64,000 bases of DNA from the NCBI RefSeq assembly GCF_018132105.1, contig NZ_JWHL01000002.1:1-64000 (forward strand), written 5' to 3'. Both the position numbers and the translations under genes were made by a program. Shown here piece by piece: positions 45,844 through 54,416 of this stretch. The stretch's first letter is position 1. The number at the start of each line of letters is the position of its first letter. The notes beneath the pieces were generated by a model. That model searched no databases. It worked only from the letters and a program-made list of their open reading frames with translations, and was not told the origin of the DNA. This stretch comes from Methanocalculus chunghsingensis. Its GTDB lineage: Archaea > Halobacteriota > Methanomicrobia > Methanomicrobiales > Methanocorpusculaceae.

Positions 45844-46077
45844 TTACCTGTCTCGCATTATCTCGTCGGGGTTGAAGTCTACAAACCTGCCGGCCTGATC
45901 GATCCCGATGATCATCTTCCAATCGCGATAGTCACGCTCAAGCCGGATCATCATGGAAAGCAGCTCATCATAACTCTGGCCAGCTTCTTTCAGATCGTGG
46001 AGACTCCTCCAGATTGGCTCATTCACAGGAATACGCCTGATCCGATTGCTCCCAGCTTCGCTCGTGCGGGTTAACAC
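45844..46077 (-). CDS. RelE-associated antitoxin, toxin gene deleted
   Basis: A 77-residue protein from a GTG at 46077: IRRIPVNEPIWRSLHDLKEA, YDELLSMMIRLERDYRDWK, then RFVDFNPDEIMRDR. The N-terminal half is the archaeal VNExxWxxLxxLKEAGxSYDELL antitoxin type. Its C-terminus equals the remnant upstream of relE at 17.5 kb. The frame is open further upstream, so the start is uncertain. It is an orphan antitoxin that could neutralise the 17.6-kb toxin in trans. Confidence 0.55.
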   Translation of the reverse strand: MLTRTSEAGSNRIRRIPVNEPIWRSLHDLKEAGQSYDELLSMMIRLERDYRDWKMIIGIDQAGRFVDFNPDEIMRDR

Positions 46078-46119
46078 AGCTCCATGTATGCCTTTAATGC
46101 ATTTATGGATGTGCACATT

Positions 46120-46256
46120 ATAACCAATGGCCGTAAATGCCATTATGTGCATAGAGATGGTTTCGATGACAGCCTGCACGCTTTTAAGTTCATAAACCCT
46201 GCTTTCTTCAATTTTTTGATGATCTCTTCTGAAGGCAGAAGTGGGAGTTTTGTCAT
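46120..46256 (-). pseudogene. hicA toxin gene, frameshifted
   Basis: Starts in an ATGA overlap with hicB and reads TKLPLLPSEEIIKKLKKAGF, the standard HicA N-terminus. It then breaks: the fragments YELKSVQ and HRNHLYAHNG appear in other frames. The catalytic His region is not in frame, so the toxin is dead. Confidence 0.7.
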
Positions 46257-46489
46257 GTCTCGACCTCGATCATCGAGGTACATGTATGGCGGGCCTGGAG
46301 CGCCGATTCGATCCCTTCCATCATGCCAAGAGCCCGCGCATTTTCTATGTAAAGATTGATCGCCTCATGAATAGTATCAAGGGCTTCCTGTGGAGAATTT
46401 CCGCAACTGGCAACCTCGATTTCAAGGCATTTCGAGACATATAATCCCTCTTCCTCCCATATTATTACAGTTAATTGTATCTTTCCCAT
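46253..46489 (-). CDS. HicB-family antitoxin (toxin broken)
   Basis: A 78-residue HicB-fold protein: GKIQLTVIIWEEEGLYVSKC, then EVASCGNSPQEALDTIHEAI. The start at 46489 was chosen over 46495 for the family N-terminus. It lies just downstream of the omegaRNA/right end of the tnpB element. Its hicA partner is frameshifted, leaving an orphan antitoxin. Confidence 0.82.
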   Translation of the reverse strand: MGKIQLTVIIWEEEGLYVSKCLEIEVASCGNSPQEALDTIHEAINLYIENARALGMMEGIESALQARHTCTSMIEVET

Positions 46490-46522
46490 GATCAAACCCC
46501 TGATACCATATACTTACAAGCG

Positions 46523-46660
46523 TCAACTACCCCGCCCTAAACGGCGGGGCTTGCAATACCAGTCATACGACTGATAGTGCAATTTAATCTGCACGAAGGT
46601 TGCTCGTAGTTGAGCCTTATTCGTACCGGCCGGTTGACACGGCCGCTACTGATTATCGGC
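46523..46660 (-). ncRNA. Probable omegaRNA (reRNA) of the tnpB element
   Basis: In TnpB systems the guide RNA derives from the 3' end of tnpB and the element's right end. Here the tnpB stop codon lies in the loop of the right-end hairpin (GCCCCGCCGTTTAGGGCGGGG region). The element then ends near TTGAC at 46523-46527, so the host-derived guide would read from 46522 downwards (GCTTGTAAGTATATGG). The 5' boundary is a guess. Confidence 0.45.
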
Positions 46661-47955
46661 GTAATACCCGAATCACCAGCTACTTTTCTCAAATGGTTGA
46701 GCGCACCATTTACATCCGCATTGATCACGGTACCGGAGCTGCTCTGATACAGTCCCCGCGTAATACGACGGGTTCGTCCATACCATGGTTTCTCGATCGG
46801 ATCACGTGCCAGGGCATCAACCTGCGAGGTATACCGTTCATCATGGGAATCGTCATACTGTATCCCGACGAGCTCGCATTTGGATCGCAGTTTCTGTCGA
46901 AACTTCGCATAGGGGATCTGGACGAAATTCTGGTTGTTTATCGCACCATGATTGATCTGGTGTTTGATCCCATCCCATCGCGGCACAATAATGGTGCCGA
47001 TTCCATGCTCACAGGCAAACGCGATCAGATAGGCGACAATCCGGTTCATCGCTTCGTTGATCCGGTTATCCCGCCTGATGAGGAGCCGGGACTGACTGTG
47101 TGTGAAATCCTTTGTTAAACCCTGTTTATCTTTAATCGATTGTAATCTGGCGTTTTCTTTGTTATACCACCGGTTAATTGATTTCAGATACATACCATCG
47201 ATAATCGAGGCAGTCCCGGTAGCAGTCTCAACGATCGTCGCAAAATTGTTGACGCCGAGATCGATCGCAAGATAATGGTCAGGATGGAAAAATATTGGTT
47301 GTACGGAAACAGTATACGCACATTCGATCTTGTATACCTTCCCGTTATGGACTGGAACAATAGTCACTTCACGGATCCGGTTTGGCTGGATGTGTGGCGG
47401 AATTTTGAAGGTCAGTTCTTTCCCGGTTAAACCATGCTGTTTTTTAAACATTCGTGCCATGCCGAGGGTGACATTGCCGTTTCGGATCGTGATATGTGAC
47501 GCAGGAAAAGCCAGTTTGTACCGGCCATCCTTCTCCAGATAGCGTGGAAGACGTGGTCGGTGTGGGAGTTCGCCGGAGTGGTACATCCGCATCAGTGCAA
47601 AATACGAGCTGTACGCTTCTTCAACACTTCTGAGGGTCTGCTGCGCAACATCACTATGGAGCAGCGGATAGTTCTCATTCTGACGGGACCGGGCATAATT
47701 TGAGATATCTTTGTATGGAAAGTCTTTCTTCCGGGTATAGGGGAGAAAGGAACCGACACAGGTGGTGACCTTTGATGCAATATCCGGTCGAATCGTCTGG
47801 AGAACCGAAATGTTTTCGCAATATTCAAAGTAATGCTGCCGGGTATTGTACAATGCAACATTGTACAGATTCTTTGCATGGTATGCGAGCGTGTCAATAA
47901 TATAATGCTGTCGTTGGGACAGGCGCATATAATTTGACACGGTTCGAATAACCAT
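46537..47955 (-). CDS. tnpB: TnpB-family RNA-guided nuclease, variant RuvC-II
   Basis: A 472-residue TnpB. Ruv[15 protein letters not shown] (catalytic Asp near residue 231). Ruv[18 protein letters not shown] (Asp). The canonical RuvC-II Glu (IVxEDL) is absent: the segment reads [15 protein letters not shown]. Instead a Glu occurs later in [12 protein letters not shown], and the usual Cys4 zinc finger is missing. This fits a known TnpB lineage with a relocated catalytic Glu ([13 protein letters not shown] is typical of it). The frame is intact, so it may still be an active guide-directed nuclease. Confidence 0.88.
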   Translation of the reverse strand: MVIRTVSNYMRLSQRQHYIIDTLAYHAKNLYNVALYNTRQHYFEYCENISVLQTIRPDIASKVTTCVGSFLPYTRKKDFPYKDISNYARSRQNENYPLLHSDVAQQTLRSVEEAYSSYFALMRMYHSGELPHRPRLPRYLEKDGRYKLAFPASHITIRNGNVTLGMARMFKKQHGLTGKELTFKIPPHIQPNRIREVTIVPVHNGKVYKIECAYTVSVQPIFFHPDHYLAIDLGVNNFATIVETATGTASIIDGMYLKSINRWYNKENARLQSIKDKQGLTKDFTHSQSRLLIRRDNRINEAMNRIVAYLIAFACEHGIGTIIVPRWDGIKHQINHGAINNQNFVQIPYAKFRQKLRSKCELVGIQYDDSHDERYTSQVDALARDPIEKPWYGRTRRITRGLYQSSSGTVINADVNGALNHLRKVAGDSGITPIISSGRVNRPVRIRLNYEQPSCRLNCTISRMTGIASPAV

Positions 47956-48136
47956 TATATCGATATGGGTTGTACCACACGTTATACGTTATGTTTCAAT
48001 TTCGGGAGATTCCTCCCCGGCATGAATGCCGGAGTCTCCTCGCTCATTTAGATGAATGCATAAAAGTATGGCAGTCCTCTCGATCGGATGGATCTCTAAC
48101 CTCTGATGAATATGAAGGAGCGAGCAGGGAAAACAT

Positions 48137-48275
48137 AGCAGAATGACTCTAATCCAAATTTCTGATCGCCAACTTCCCTGATTCCTGAGCAAGTATCAAT
48201 TGAGTATTCTGGTGTCATCCTCACTGTGGCATCCCTTTCTACACAAGAGACAGAGAATGAGAAACTGTAGTTGAG
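48137..48275 (-). repeat. Dispersed 130-bp repeat, copy 2 (inverted)
   Basis: Inverted relative to 41285-41412; shared blocks include TTGCTCAGGAATCAGG, TTGGCGATCAGAAAT and TGTGTAGAAAGGGAT. It lies about 6.8 kb away from copy 1, with the IS630 and tnpB elements between the copies. Confidence 0.65.
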
Positions 48276-48489
48276 AGGGGAGAGAGACCAGTAACAAGAA
48301 GTGGGGCGCGAAGCACCATCTATCCTCACTGACGAAGAGCAAGCCCCGTTCGGTGGTCGCCAGACCACCTACCCTGGAACCCGAGGGGGTAGGCGGTGCC
48401 CCCCTCGGAGGAGTGAGGAGTCTGTGTAATAAAGGCTCATATAATCCTCAAACCGGGCTTCTGCTTCGTCCTGTCCCGTCATCAGGGAT

Positions 48490-48496
48490 AAAAAAA
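48490..48496 (-). terminator. Oligo-T terminator after mbhN
   Basis: A run of seven T on the minus strand (CCCTTTTTTTATCC) lies 13 bases after the mbhN stop. Archaeal transcription commonly ends at such tracts without a stem-loop. Confidence 0.5.
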
Positions 48497-48508
48497 GGGT
48501 CTCTCCCC

Positions 48509-48910
48509 TCACTCAACAATCTGATTCTCAGCAAACCGGTCCTCGGTCGCAAGGAGGAACTCATCGCTCATCGTGAGGACATGCTTTGGACAGATGTCAT
48601 TGCATTGGCCGCAGAAGATGCAGCTTGCCACATAGATCCTGACCCTCTTCGTCTCAGGGATGAACTCGATCGCATGTGCCGGACAGACCTTGAGACAGAG
48701 CTTACAGCCGATACACCCGTCGCGATCATACTGGATCTTCCCGCGGAATGCAGGGGGTGTTGCAACCGGGGGGATCATCCTCGCCTCGCCGGAACCGACC
48801 TTCTTCAGGAACTCAGTGACCGATTTTGGAAGATGGCGGGCAGGGAACTGGTTCGTCGCCGGTGTCCTGAAGAGCTGGGTGAAGATTTCACGGATCATCG
48901 GGAGTGCCAT
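48509..48910 (-). CDS. mbhN: Membrane-bound hydrogenase subunit MbhN (NuoI-like ferredoxin)
   Basis: A 133-residue polyferredoxin-like subunit with two 4Fe-4S motifs, CIGCKLCLKVCPAHAI and CIFCGQCNDICPKHV. It passes electrons from reduced ferredoxin towards the MbhJ cluster and the [NiFe] site on the cytoplasmic side of the complex. It is the last gene of the 14-gene mbh operon and starts immediately after the mbhM stop. An N-terminal amphipathic stretch (REIFTQLFRTPATNQFPAR) would contact MbhM. Confidence 0.9.
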   Translation of the reverse strand: MALPMIREIFTQLFRTPATNQFPARHLPKSVTEFLKKVGSGEARMIPPVATPPAFRGKIQYDRDGCIGCKLCLKVCPAHAIEFIPETKRVRIYVASCIFCGQCNDICPKHVLTMSDEFLLATEDRFAENQIVE

Positions 48911-49915
48911 CTAGAGAACCCCCATAACAACTGAATCAAGGATAATGAGCGAGAGGCCGAGAAGCCCTGCAAGACCAAGATACACCCAGAAGATGGTGAC
49001 AACATGGGTGATCCTGAATCTGGCAAGTCCTGTCCTGATGGCCGTCACCGAGATGATCATCAGCAGCACAACCTTCAGGAAGAAGAATACAGCATCGACT
49101 GCAAGCGCTGCATAGGAACTCAGACCAAGGAGGGGTGAGATATTCCAGGGGAAGAAGATTGCCACGGCAAGCCCCCCCATCACCAGGGTCTTGACTCCCT
49201 GGGCGACGGTGAAGAGGCCGAGATTCTTTCCTGAATACTCAACAAGCAGGCCGCCTGCAAGTTCGGTCTCGGCCTCAGGCGAATCGAAGGGGATCTTTGA
49301 GAGTTCTGCCGGTGTCACCCAGGCAAGCGTCAGCATCAGGACAACAAGTCCGATAAACCCGATCGGGCCGACGAGTGTCCAGACCGGATTCTCCACGATC
49401 GCCTGAAGTGTAAAGGGATCAGAGATCCCTGATGAATAGAGGAGCCAGGCGATGGCGATCACCGCAGAAGCAAGCGGGAGCTCATATGCAATCATGCTCA
49501 CCATCTCACGCTGGGAACCAACCGTCGCATACGGTGACCCTGATGCAAAACCACCAGCGACCATCGCAAGTGACGGAACAGCAAGCAGGTACATCACCAG
49601 GATGAGATCACCATATCCTCCGAGGATCGGCATCATCGATCCGATCGGAAGGTACAGCAGCACGATGATCGACGAGGCAAGGGCGACGATCGGTGCAGCA
49701 TGGAAGATCGAGGGGATCGCATTCTCAGGAACGATATTATCCTTTGAGAAGAGCTTCCTGATATCATAAAACGGCTGGATGAGGATCGGCCCGATCCGGG
49801 CCTGCATCCGGGCAGAGATCCTCCGGTCGATCCCAAGAAGGAAGAGACCGACGACGATCCCGATCACCGAGAAGGCAACAGCAGCCGCCACCGTCTGGAG
49901 AATCACCGTCAGCAT
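48911..49915 (-). CDS. mbhM: Membrane-bound hydrogenase subunit MbhM (NuoH-like)
   Basis: A 334-residue membrane protein with eight hydrophobic helices, the anchor that links the hydrogenase arm to the ion-translocating arm. NuoH-type features: RISARMQARIGPILIQPFYD (ubiquinone-pocket-like loop), GSPYATVGSQREMVSMIAYE and PFDSPEAETELAGGLLVEYSG, with the conserved acidic residues used in ion coupling. It overlaps the mbhL end by seven bases. Confidence 0.92.
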   Translation of the reverse strand: MLTVILQTVAAAVAFSVIGIVVGLFLLGIDRRISARMQARIGPILIQPFYDIRKLFSKDNIVPENAIPSIFHAAPIVALASSIIVLLYLPIGSMMPILGGYGDLILVMYLLAVPSLAMVAGGFASGSPYATVGSQREMVSMIAYELPLASAVIAIAWLLYSSGISDPFTLQAIVENPVWTLVGPIGFIGLVVLMLTLAWVTPAELSKIPFDSPEAETELAGGLLVEYSGKNLGLFTVAQGVKTLVMGGLAVAIFFPWNISPLLGLSSYAALAVDAVFFFLKVVLLMIISVTAIRTGLARFRITHVVTIFWVYLGLAGLLGLSLIILDSVVMGVL

Positions 49916-51141
49916 CCCTGGATCCTCCGGGTCTTTTCGACCGAGAGCCGGTGAAGATCCTCTTTCGTAAGCAGGTCACTGGAGTTCCCACGCACCACCG
50001 CAACACGGTCAGTACATGATAAACAGGGATCGATCGAGGCGACGATGATCGGAACATCGGCGAGCTGCTCACCCTCAAGCATCGGAATCCAGGAGTGAAG
50101 GTTGCTGTATGAGGATGCTTTCACCTTCCACATCGCAGGAGCCTCGTTCCCATCCATCGCAACATAGTGAGTGCACTCCCCACGGGGTGCCTCATGCCTG
50201 CCGATCGCCTCGCCATGCGCCTTCTTACAGGCCGCAAGCAGCTTCGGGAGCTTCGGTTCCCAGATGATCCCGCCCTCCGGCATCTCTTTGAGACAGGTCT
50301 CGATGATCCCGATCGACTGTTCGATCTCAAGGAGGCGAACAACAATCCGGTCATAGACATCACCGTTGATCTCCCCGCCATATGCAGACGGGAGGATCGG
50401 GGTTATATCGAGATCGCCATATGCGGCATAGGGATAATCGACCCTGACATCCTTCACCACGCCGGAGGCGCGGGCAGTCGGGCCGACGGTGCAGAGGTGC
50501 AACGCCTCCTCAAACGAGAGTTTCCCTGTATCCTTGCACCGGATTGAGATGGTTGTGTCATGCAGGAAGAGATTGAGCATCTTTCCGAGGAGATCACGGT
50601 ACCCATCCAGACATTTATGAATCACCGGATGCTGCTCCGGGGTGATATCCCGCCTGACCCCGCCTATCTGGACGAGGCCATAGTTGATCCGGTTTCCGGT
50701 GATATTTTCGATCACATCGAGCGAATCCTCCCGAACCCGCCAGGCGAGATAGAAGAGGGTATCAAACCCAAGTTCATGTGCAGCAACCCCTGCCCAGAGG
50801 AGATGGGACTGGATACGTTCCAGTTCAGCGATGATCACCCTGATATAATCTGCCCTTGCGGGGACCTCGATATCGACGATCTGCTCAACAGCCCGCGCAA
50901 ACGAGAGCGAGTGGGTCACACCGCAGATACCACAGATACGATCGGTCAGGTGGACGATCTGGACCGGGTTTCTGCGCATCCCCATCCATTCGATCCCCCG
51001 GTGGGTCTGTCCAGGGGCGAAGTCCGCCTTCTTCACGACCTCCCCTTCCATCTCGAAGAGGAACTGGACCGGCTCCTTTAATGCCGGGTGGATCGGACCG
51101 ATTGGAACCACATACGGCTTCTTCTTCATCTCATCACTCAT
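49909..51141 (-). CDS. mbhL: Membrane-bound hydrogenase large subunit MbhL (NuoD-like, [NiFe])
   Basis: A 410-residue group 4 [NiFe]-hydrogenase catalytic subunit. Both nickel-binding CxxC motifs are present: DRICGICGVTHS (L1) and DPCLSCTDR (L2). This separates it from the sulfane-sulfur reductase MbsL, which lacks one pair. About 33 residues follow DPCLSCTDR and are presumably removed by the maturation protease (candidate at 45.2 kb). It reduces protons with ferredoxin electrons, or the reverse when driven by an ion gradient. It overlaps mbhK by eight bases. Confidence 0.95.
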   Translation of the reverse strand: MSDEMKKKPYVVPIGPIHPALKEPVQFLFEMEGEVVKKADFAPGQTHRGIEWMGMRRNPVQIVHLTDRICGICGVTHSLSFARAVEQIVDIEVPARADYIRVIIAELERIQSHLLWAGVAAHELGFDTLFYLAWRVREDSLDVIENITGNRINYGLVQIGGVRRDITPEQHPVIHKCLDGYRDLLGKMLNLFLHDTTISIRCKDTGKLSFEEALHLCTVGPTARASGVVKDVRVDYPYAAYGDLDITPILPSAYGGEINGDVYDRIVVRLLEIEQSIGIIETCLKEMPEGGIIWEPKLPKLLAACKKAHGEAIGRHEAPRGECTHYVAMDGNEAPAMWKVKASSYSNLHSWIPMLEGEQLADVPIIVASIDPCLSCTDRVAVVRGNSSDLLTKEDLHRLSVEKTRRIQGC

Positions 51142-51748
51142 CAGACTTCACCTCCTTCGGCTTCTCTTCAGTATCTTCCTTCTCGGCGACAGGCGGTGCG
51201 GGGCGGTCTGTTGGCCGCTTCGTCTCCCAGAGGTTCTTTATCATCGAATCAGGAATCCCTGTTTCATCCTTTCTGAGAGGATAGACGCCCTGTGGGAAAT
51301 CTTCAGGCAGGAAGAGGCGGCGGCCGTCGGGAATACCCACGACAGTGATACCATACATCTCCTGCTTCTCCCGCTCCGTGAAGACCGCTCCGGGAATAAG
51401 ATCCGATATCGTCGGGACGCTAAGATCTGTCTTCTTCAGCGGCACCGTGAAGGTGACCATGTACTCTCCGTGGGGCTTTCCATAATAGATCGAGAAGATA
51501 TACTGGAGCCGAAGCTCGTCCCCGGTATCCCATCCCGAGATGACTGAGAGATGCGGATAATAGAGTTCTTTTAACAGACTGATAACGGGCTTAAGGATCT
51601 CGCGATCGATCGTCATCCAGATATTTGTATTTGGGTTCTTCTTCGCCCCTTCGGCCCTGGTAACGATCCTGGGATCGGTGATTGCTTCACCAAATGTATC
51701 CATGAACCGATCGACCAGTTCCTGTGGCGTAAGTATTGTCTCGTTCAT
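51134..51748 (-). CDS. mbhK: Membrane-bound hydrogenase subunit MbhK (NuoC-like)
   Basis: A 204-residue NuoC/30-kDa-type subunit: LSVISGWDTGDELRLQYIF, then VPLKKTDLSVPTISDLIPGA and EREKQEMYGITVVG, the conserved face that contacts MbhL. A charged C-terminal tail (EKEDTEEKPKEVKSDE) is an unusual extension. It overlaps mbhJ by four bases and mbhL by eight. Confidence 0.92.
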   Translation of the reverse strand: MNETILTPQELVDRFMDTFGEAITDPRIVTRAEGAKKNPNTNIWMTIDREILKPVISLLKELYYPHLSVISGWDTGDELRLQYIFSIYYGKPHGEYMVTFTVPLKKTDLSVPTISDLIPGAVFTEREKQEMYGITVVGIPDGRRLFLPEDFPQGVYPLRKDETGIPDSMIKNLWETKRPTDRPAPPVAEKEDTEEKPKEVKSDE

Positions 51749-52179
51749 ACCTCACCTCCTTCCAATCGTTCGAGTTTTGTTATCGCGGTGACGACACCAT
51801 GAATGATCGCCTCCGGCCGTGGGGCACAGCCCGGGACATAGACGTCAACGGGTATGATCTGATCGATCGGCCCCTCAAGATTATAGGAGTCATAGAAGAC
51901 CCCCCCTGACTGGCCGCAGGTTCCGATACACATCACAACCTTCGGATCTGCCATCTGGTCATAGACCCTTCGGAGCCGTGGCGCCATCTTCCCCGTCACC
52001 GGCCCGGTCACGAGGAGGACATCCGCATGCTTGGGGGAACCGACAAGCCGGACACCGAACCGCTCCGGATCATACCGGGGCGTGATTGCTGCAACGATCT
52101 CGATATCGCATCCATTGCAGGAGCCCGCATTGAAATGGAATACAAAGAGCGACCGCTTGAATGATGATGACAGTGTCAT
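51745..52179 (-). CDS. mbhJ: Membrane-bound hydrogenase small subunit MbhJ (NuoB-like)
   Basis: A 144-residue small subunit holding the proximal 4Fe-4S cluster: GSCNGCDIE, CIGTCGQSGG and VPGCAPRPEAI provide the cysteines. It sits between MbhN and MbhL in the electron path. Overlaps of four bases on both sides indicate coupled translation. Confidence 0.94.
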   Translation of the reverse strand: MTLSSSFKRSLFVFHFNAGSCNGCDIEIVAAITPRYDPERFGVRLVGSPKHADVLLVTGPVTGKMAPRLRRVYDQMADPKVVMCIGTCGQSGGVFYDSYNLEGPIDQIIPVDVYVPGCAPRPEAIIHGVVTAITKLERLEGGEV

Positions 52180-52517
52180 TGGAAGATCACCACCAGTGCG
52201 CAGACAGCAACCAGTACCCCGAAGTACCAGAGCATGTAATCATTCAGATCACCGGTATGGACCGGGACGAGCCGGGAGTAATATCCTTTCAGCCCTTCGG
52301 TGAATCCCCAGTAAAGGTTCCCTCCACCGATATGGACCGCGTTCTTCTCGGGTTCGGCATTCCCGGAGAGGTAGGGTCGTTCCTGTTCGCTTCCTTTCCG
52401 GTAGGTTGAGACCCCGCTCCTCCAGAAGAGATAGACCAGAAGCAGGATCACTGCTCCGGCTATCGTCCAGATGACCGGATCCCAGACGCCAAAACCGCTA
52501 TAGAGTGTTGTCTGCAT
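52176..52517 (-). CDS. mbhI: Membrane-bound hydrogenase subunit MbhI
   Basis: A 113-residue protein with a membrane helix near the N-terminus (PVIWTIAGAVILLLVYLFW) and another at the C-terminus (LWYFGVLVAVCALVVIFQ). The hydrophilic middle ends in HIGGGNLYWGFTEGLKGYY. By position it equals MbhI of Pyrococcus, which bridges the Mrp-like and hydrogenase arms. The start at 52517 was chosen because SD GGAGGT precedes it; an upstream ATG lies inside mbhH. Confidence 0.82.
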   Translation of the reverse strand: MQTTLYSGFGVWDPVIWTIAGAVILLLVYLFWRSGVSTYRKGSEQERPYLSGNAEPEKNAVHIGGGNLYWGFTEGLKGYYSRLVPVHTGDLNDYMLWYFGVLVAVCALVVIFQ

Positions 52518-52518
52518 C

Positions 52519-54075
52519 TCAGATACCTCCCATGACGGATGAGATATAGCCGCTTTGGTCGATGAATGCAAGAGCGGCAGGCTCAATAAGAAGATTCACA
52601 ACAAGATCCGGGAAGAGACCGAAGAGGATGATCAGAGCCGCAAGGAGCCCCATGCCGATGAGCATCGGGAGGGGTACCTCCTTCACCTCTGCATACTGCG
52701 GAAGCTTCGGACCCATGAACATTGAATGGAAGACCTTCACAAATGATGCGAGGGTCATGATTGAGACGACCATCGCGATCACCGATATATACGGATTGAA
52801 TATAAAGACCGACTCATAGATAAGTATCTTTGATGCAAAGCCATTAAATGGCGGTATACCGGCAATGGCAAGCGCCGCTATGATGAAGAATCCCATCGTC
52901 CATTTCATCGAATGGCCGAGGCCGCCGAGTTCATTCAGATTTCTCGTCCCACACCGGTAGATGACTGCACCGGCGATCAGAAAGAGGAGGCCCTTGTAGA
53001 GTGCATAATTGATGATATGGAAGATACCTCCTTCCATTGCGACGAGGCCAAACTCATTCATCATCTGTGTATCCCCAAGGACCGCAACACCAACACCAAG
53101 ACCAACCAGCATATAGCCGATCTGCGAGACCGAGTGATATGCCATCAGCCGCTTCACATCTTTCTGGGGTAACGCCATCGATACCCCGATGAACATCGAG
53201 AGGATACCAAGGATGATGATGATCCATCCGATCGTCACGACATTCATCGTCACTCCATAGAGTGAGAAGGCGACACGGAAGATGGCATAGAGGCTTGCCA
53301 TACTCGAGACGATCAGGATCGCCGTGATCGAGGAGGGCGCACTGGAATAGGTGTCCGGTGTCCAGAAGTGCATCGGGACAGATCCCGCCTTCATCGCAAG
53401 GGAGGTGATCATCAGGACGAGTGCAACCAGTGACAGTCCGGTCAGATCGATGACCGATGCGATATATGCAATATTCAGCGAGTTATACTGGCCATAGAGC
53501 ATCCCGATGGCAAAGAGGAAGAAGAGGCCTGCAATCGTTGAGATGAACGCGTACTTCAGACCACCCTCCACCGAGAGTCCCTTGTTGATCCGGTAGGCGG
53601 CAAGTGCGGCACCGGCAAGAGAGTTGATCTCGAGGAAGACGAAGAAGTTGAAGAGATCCCCTGTCGTCACCATCCCGAAGATACCGACCATCATCAGGAA
53701 GAGGAGGGCATAATATCCATCCTGGCCGGTCTGTTCGGACTCGCTCGATAGCGAGTAGAGGACAACGGCAAACATCATGATCGCTGCTGTCAGGACCATG
53801 AACGCCGACATCGCATCTATCACAAAGAGGATCCGTATCGGAACCCCGCCTGAATCAAATGGGATGGCAAGTGAGGGATCAAATGCGCCAAAAGCATAGA
53901 TGATCGTCCCATTGACCAGAACCTCATAGACGAGGAGGAGGGCAGCAGTGACCGTCCCGGCCATTGCGATGATCGCAAGGCTGTTTCTGATCGTTTTTCC
54001 AAGCATCCCGACGAGGGGCATCGCAAATGCAGCGATGAGCGGTAATGCGACGAGGAGTGGTACGTACTGGCTCAT
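52519..54075 (-). CDS. mbhH: Membrane-bound hydrogenase subunit MbhH (MrpD/NuoN-like)
   Basis: A 518-residue antiporter-like subunit with about 14 membrane helices. Typical pieces: FNFFVFLEINSLAGAAL (conserved Glu in TM5), AMKAGSVPMHFWTPDTYSSA (TM7 Lys and loop) and RLMAYHSVSQIGYMLVGLG. It carries the presumed proton channel coupling H2 formation to ion pumping. It overlaps mbhG by four bases. Confidence 0.93.
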   Translation of the reverse strand: MSQYVPLLVALPLIAAFAMPLVGMLGKTIRNSLAIIAMAGTVTAALLLVYEVLVNGTIIYAFGAFDPSLAIPFDSGGVPIRILFVIDAMSAFMVLTAAIMMFAVVLYSLSSESEQTGQDGYYALLFLMMVGIFGMVTTGDLFNFFVFLEINSLAGAALAAYRINKGLSVEGGLKYAFISTIAGLFFLFAIGMLYGQYNSLNIAYIASVIDLTGLSLVALVLMITSLAMKAGSVPMHFWTPDTYSSAPSSITAILIVSSMASLYAIFRVAFSLYGVTMNVVTIGWIIIILGILSMFIGVSMALPQKDVKRLMAYHSVSQIGYMLVGLGVGVAVLGDTQMMNEFGLVAMEGGIFHIINYALYKGLLFLIAGAVIYRCGTRNLNELGGLGHSMKWTMGFFIIAALAIAGIPPFNGFASKILIYESVFIFNPYISVIAMVVSIMTLASFVKVFHSMFMGPKLPQYAEVKEVPLPMLIGMGLLAALIILFGLFPDLVVNLLIEPAALAFIDQSGYISSVMGGI

Positions 54076-54416
54076 TCGCGCAGCCTCCGTATATCTCCGG
54101 TCTCAACAGATCCATATTTTCTGTATAGCATAATAGCAAACGCAAGCAATAGCGCAGTCGTTGCAAAGCCGATGACGATATTCGTCACGGTCATCGCCTG
54201 CACGGTGGAGAGGACCATGACCCCTTCAGGTGCACTCGTATAAATTGGAGCAATCCCCCCATCCCTGTATCCGAGGGTCACAAGGAAGAGGTTTGCAGAT
54301 CCGGTCAGGACTCCAAGCCCCATGATCATCTTGATCAGGTTCTTCTTCAGGAGGATCGTTGCGATCCCGATCCCTGCAATCAGGACGACGGCCAGGTATG
54401 GTAGTTGTGTAAGCAT
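54072..54416 (-). CDS. mbhG: Membrane-bound hydrogenase subunit MbhG (MrpC/NuoK-like)
   Basis: A 114-residue membrane protein with three helices: LPYLAVVLIAGIGIATILL, LIKMIMGLGVLTGSANLFLV and VIGFATTALLLAFAIML. The central helix matches NuoK/MrpC. It is coupled to mbhF (shared base) and mbhH (4-base overlap). Confidence 0.9.
   Translation of the reverse strand: MLTQLPYLAVVLIAGIGIATILLKKNLIKMIMGLGVLTGSANLFLVTLGYRDGGIAPIYTSAPEGVMVLSTVQAMTVTNIVIGFATTALLLAFAIMLYRKYGSVETGDIRRLRE

Larger units (their letters stand above)
46504..48060 (-). mobile_element. TnpB-only IS200/IS605-type (IS1341-like) element
   Basis: Contains tnpB but no tnpA. The probable right end is the hairpin at 46530-46549 (CCCCGCC / GGCGGGG arms) followed by GTAGTTGAC on the minus strand. 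The left side (47956-48060) has a hairpin CTCCGGCATTCATGCCGGGG. Exact ends cannot be set without comparing empty sites. Mobility would need a TnpA in trans. Confidence 0.65.
47956..48508. other. Intergenic region downstream of mbhN
   Basis: Holds the left end of the tnpB element, the second copy of a dispersed repeat (48137-48275), and an oligo-T tract behind mbhN. No gene is supported. The GC-rich stretch 48340-48420 (GTAGGCGGTGCCCCCCTC) has no recognised function. Confidence 0.5.

Noticed and set aside
50560-51081. Plus-strand frame of about 173 codons opposite mbhL
   Set aside because: It mirrors the conserved hydrogenase gene and has no independent support.
49909-51141. Reading the complex as Mbs (sulfane sulfur reductase) or a plain Mrp antiporter
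   Set aside because: Both CxxC nickel-ligand pairs are present in the large subunit, and NuoB/C/D/H/I-type subunits follow the Mrp-like genes.
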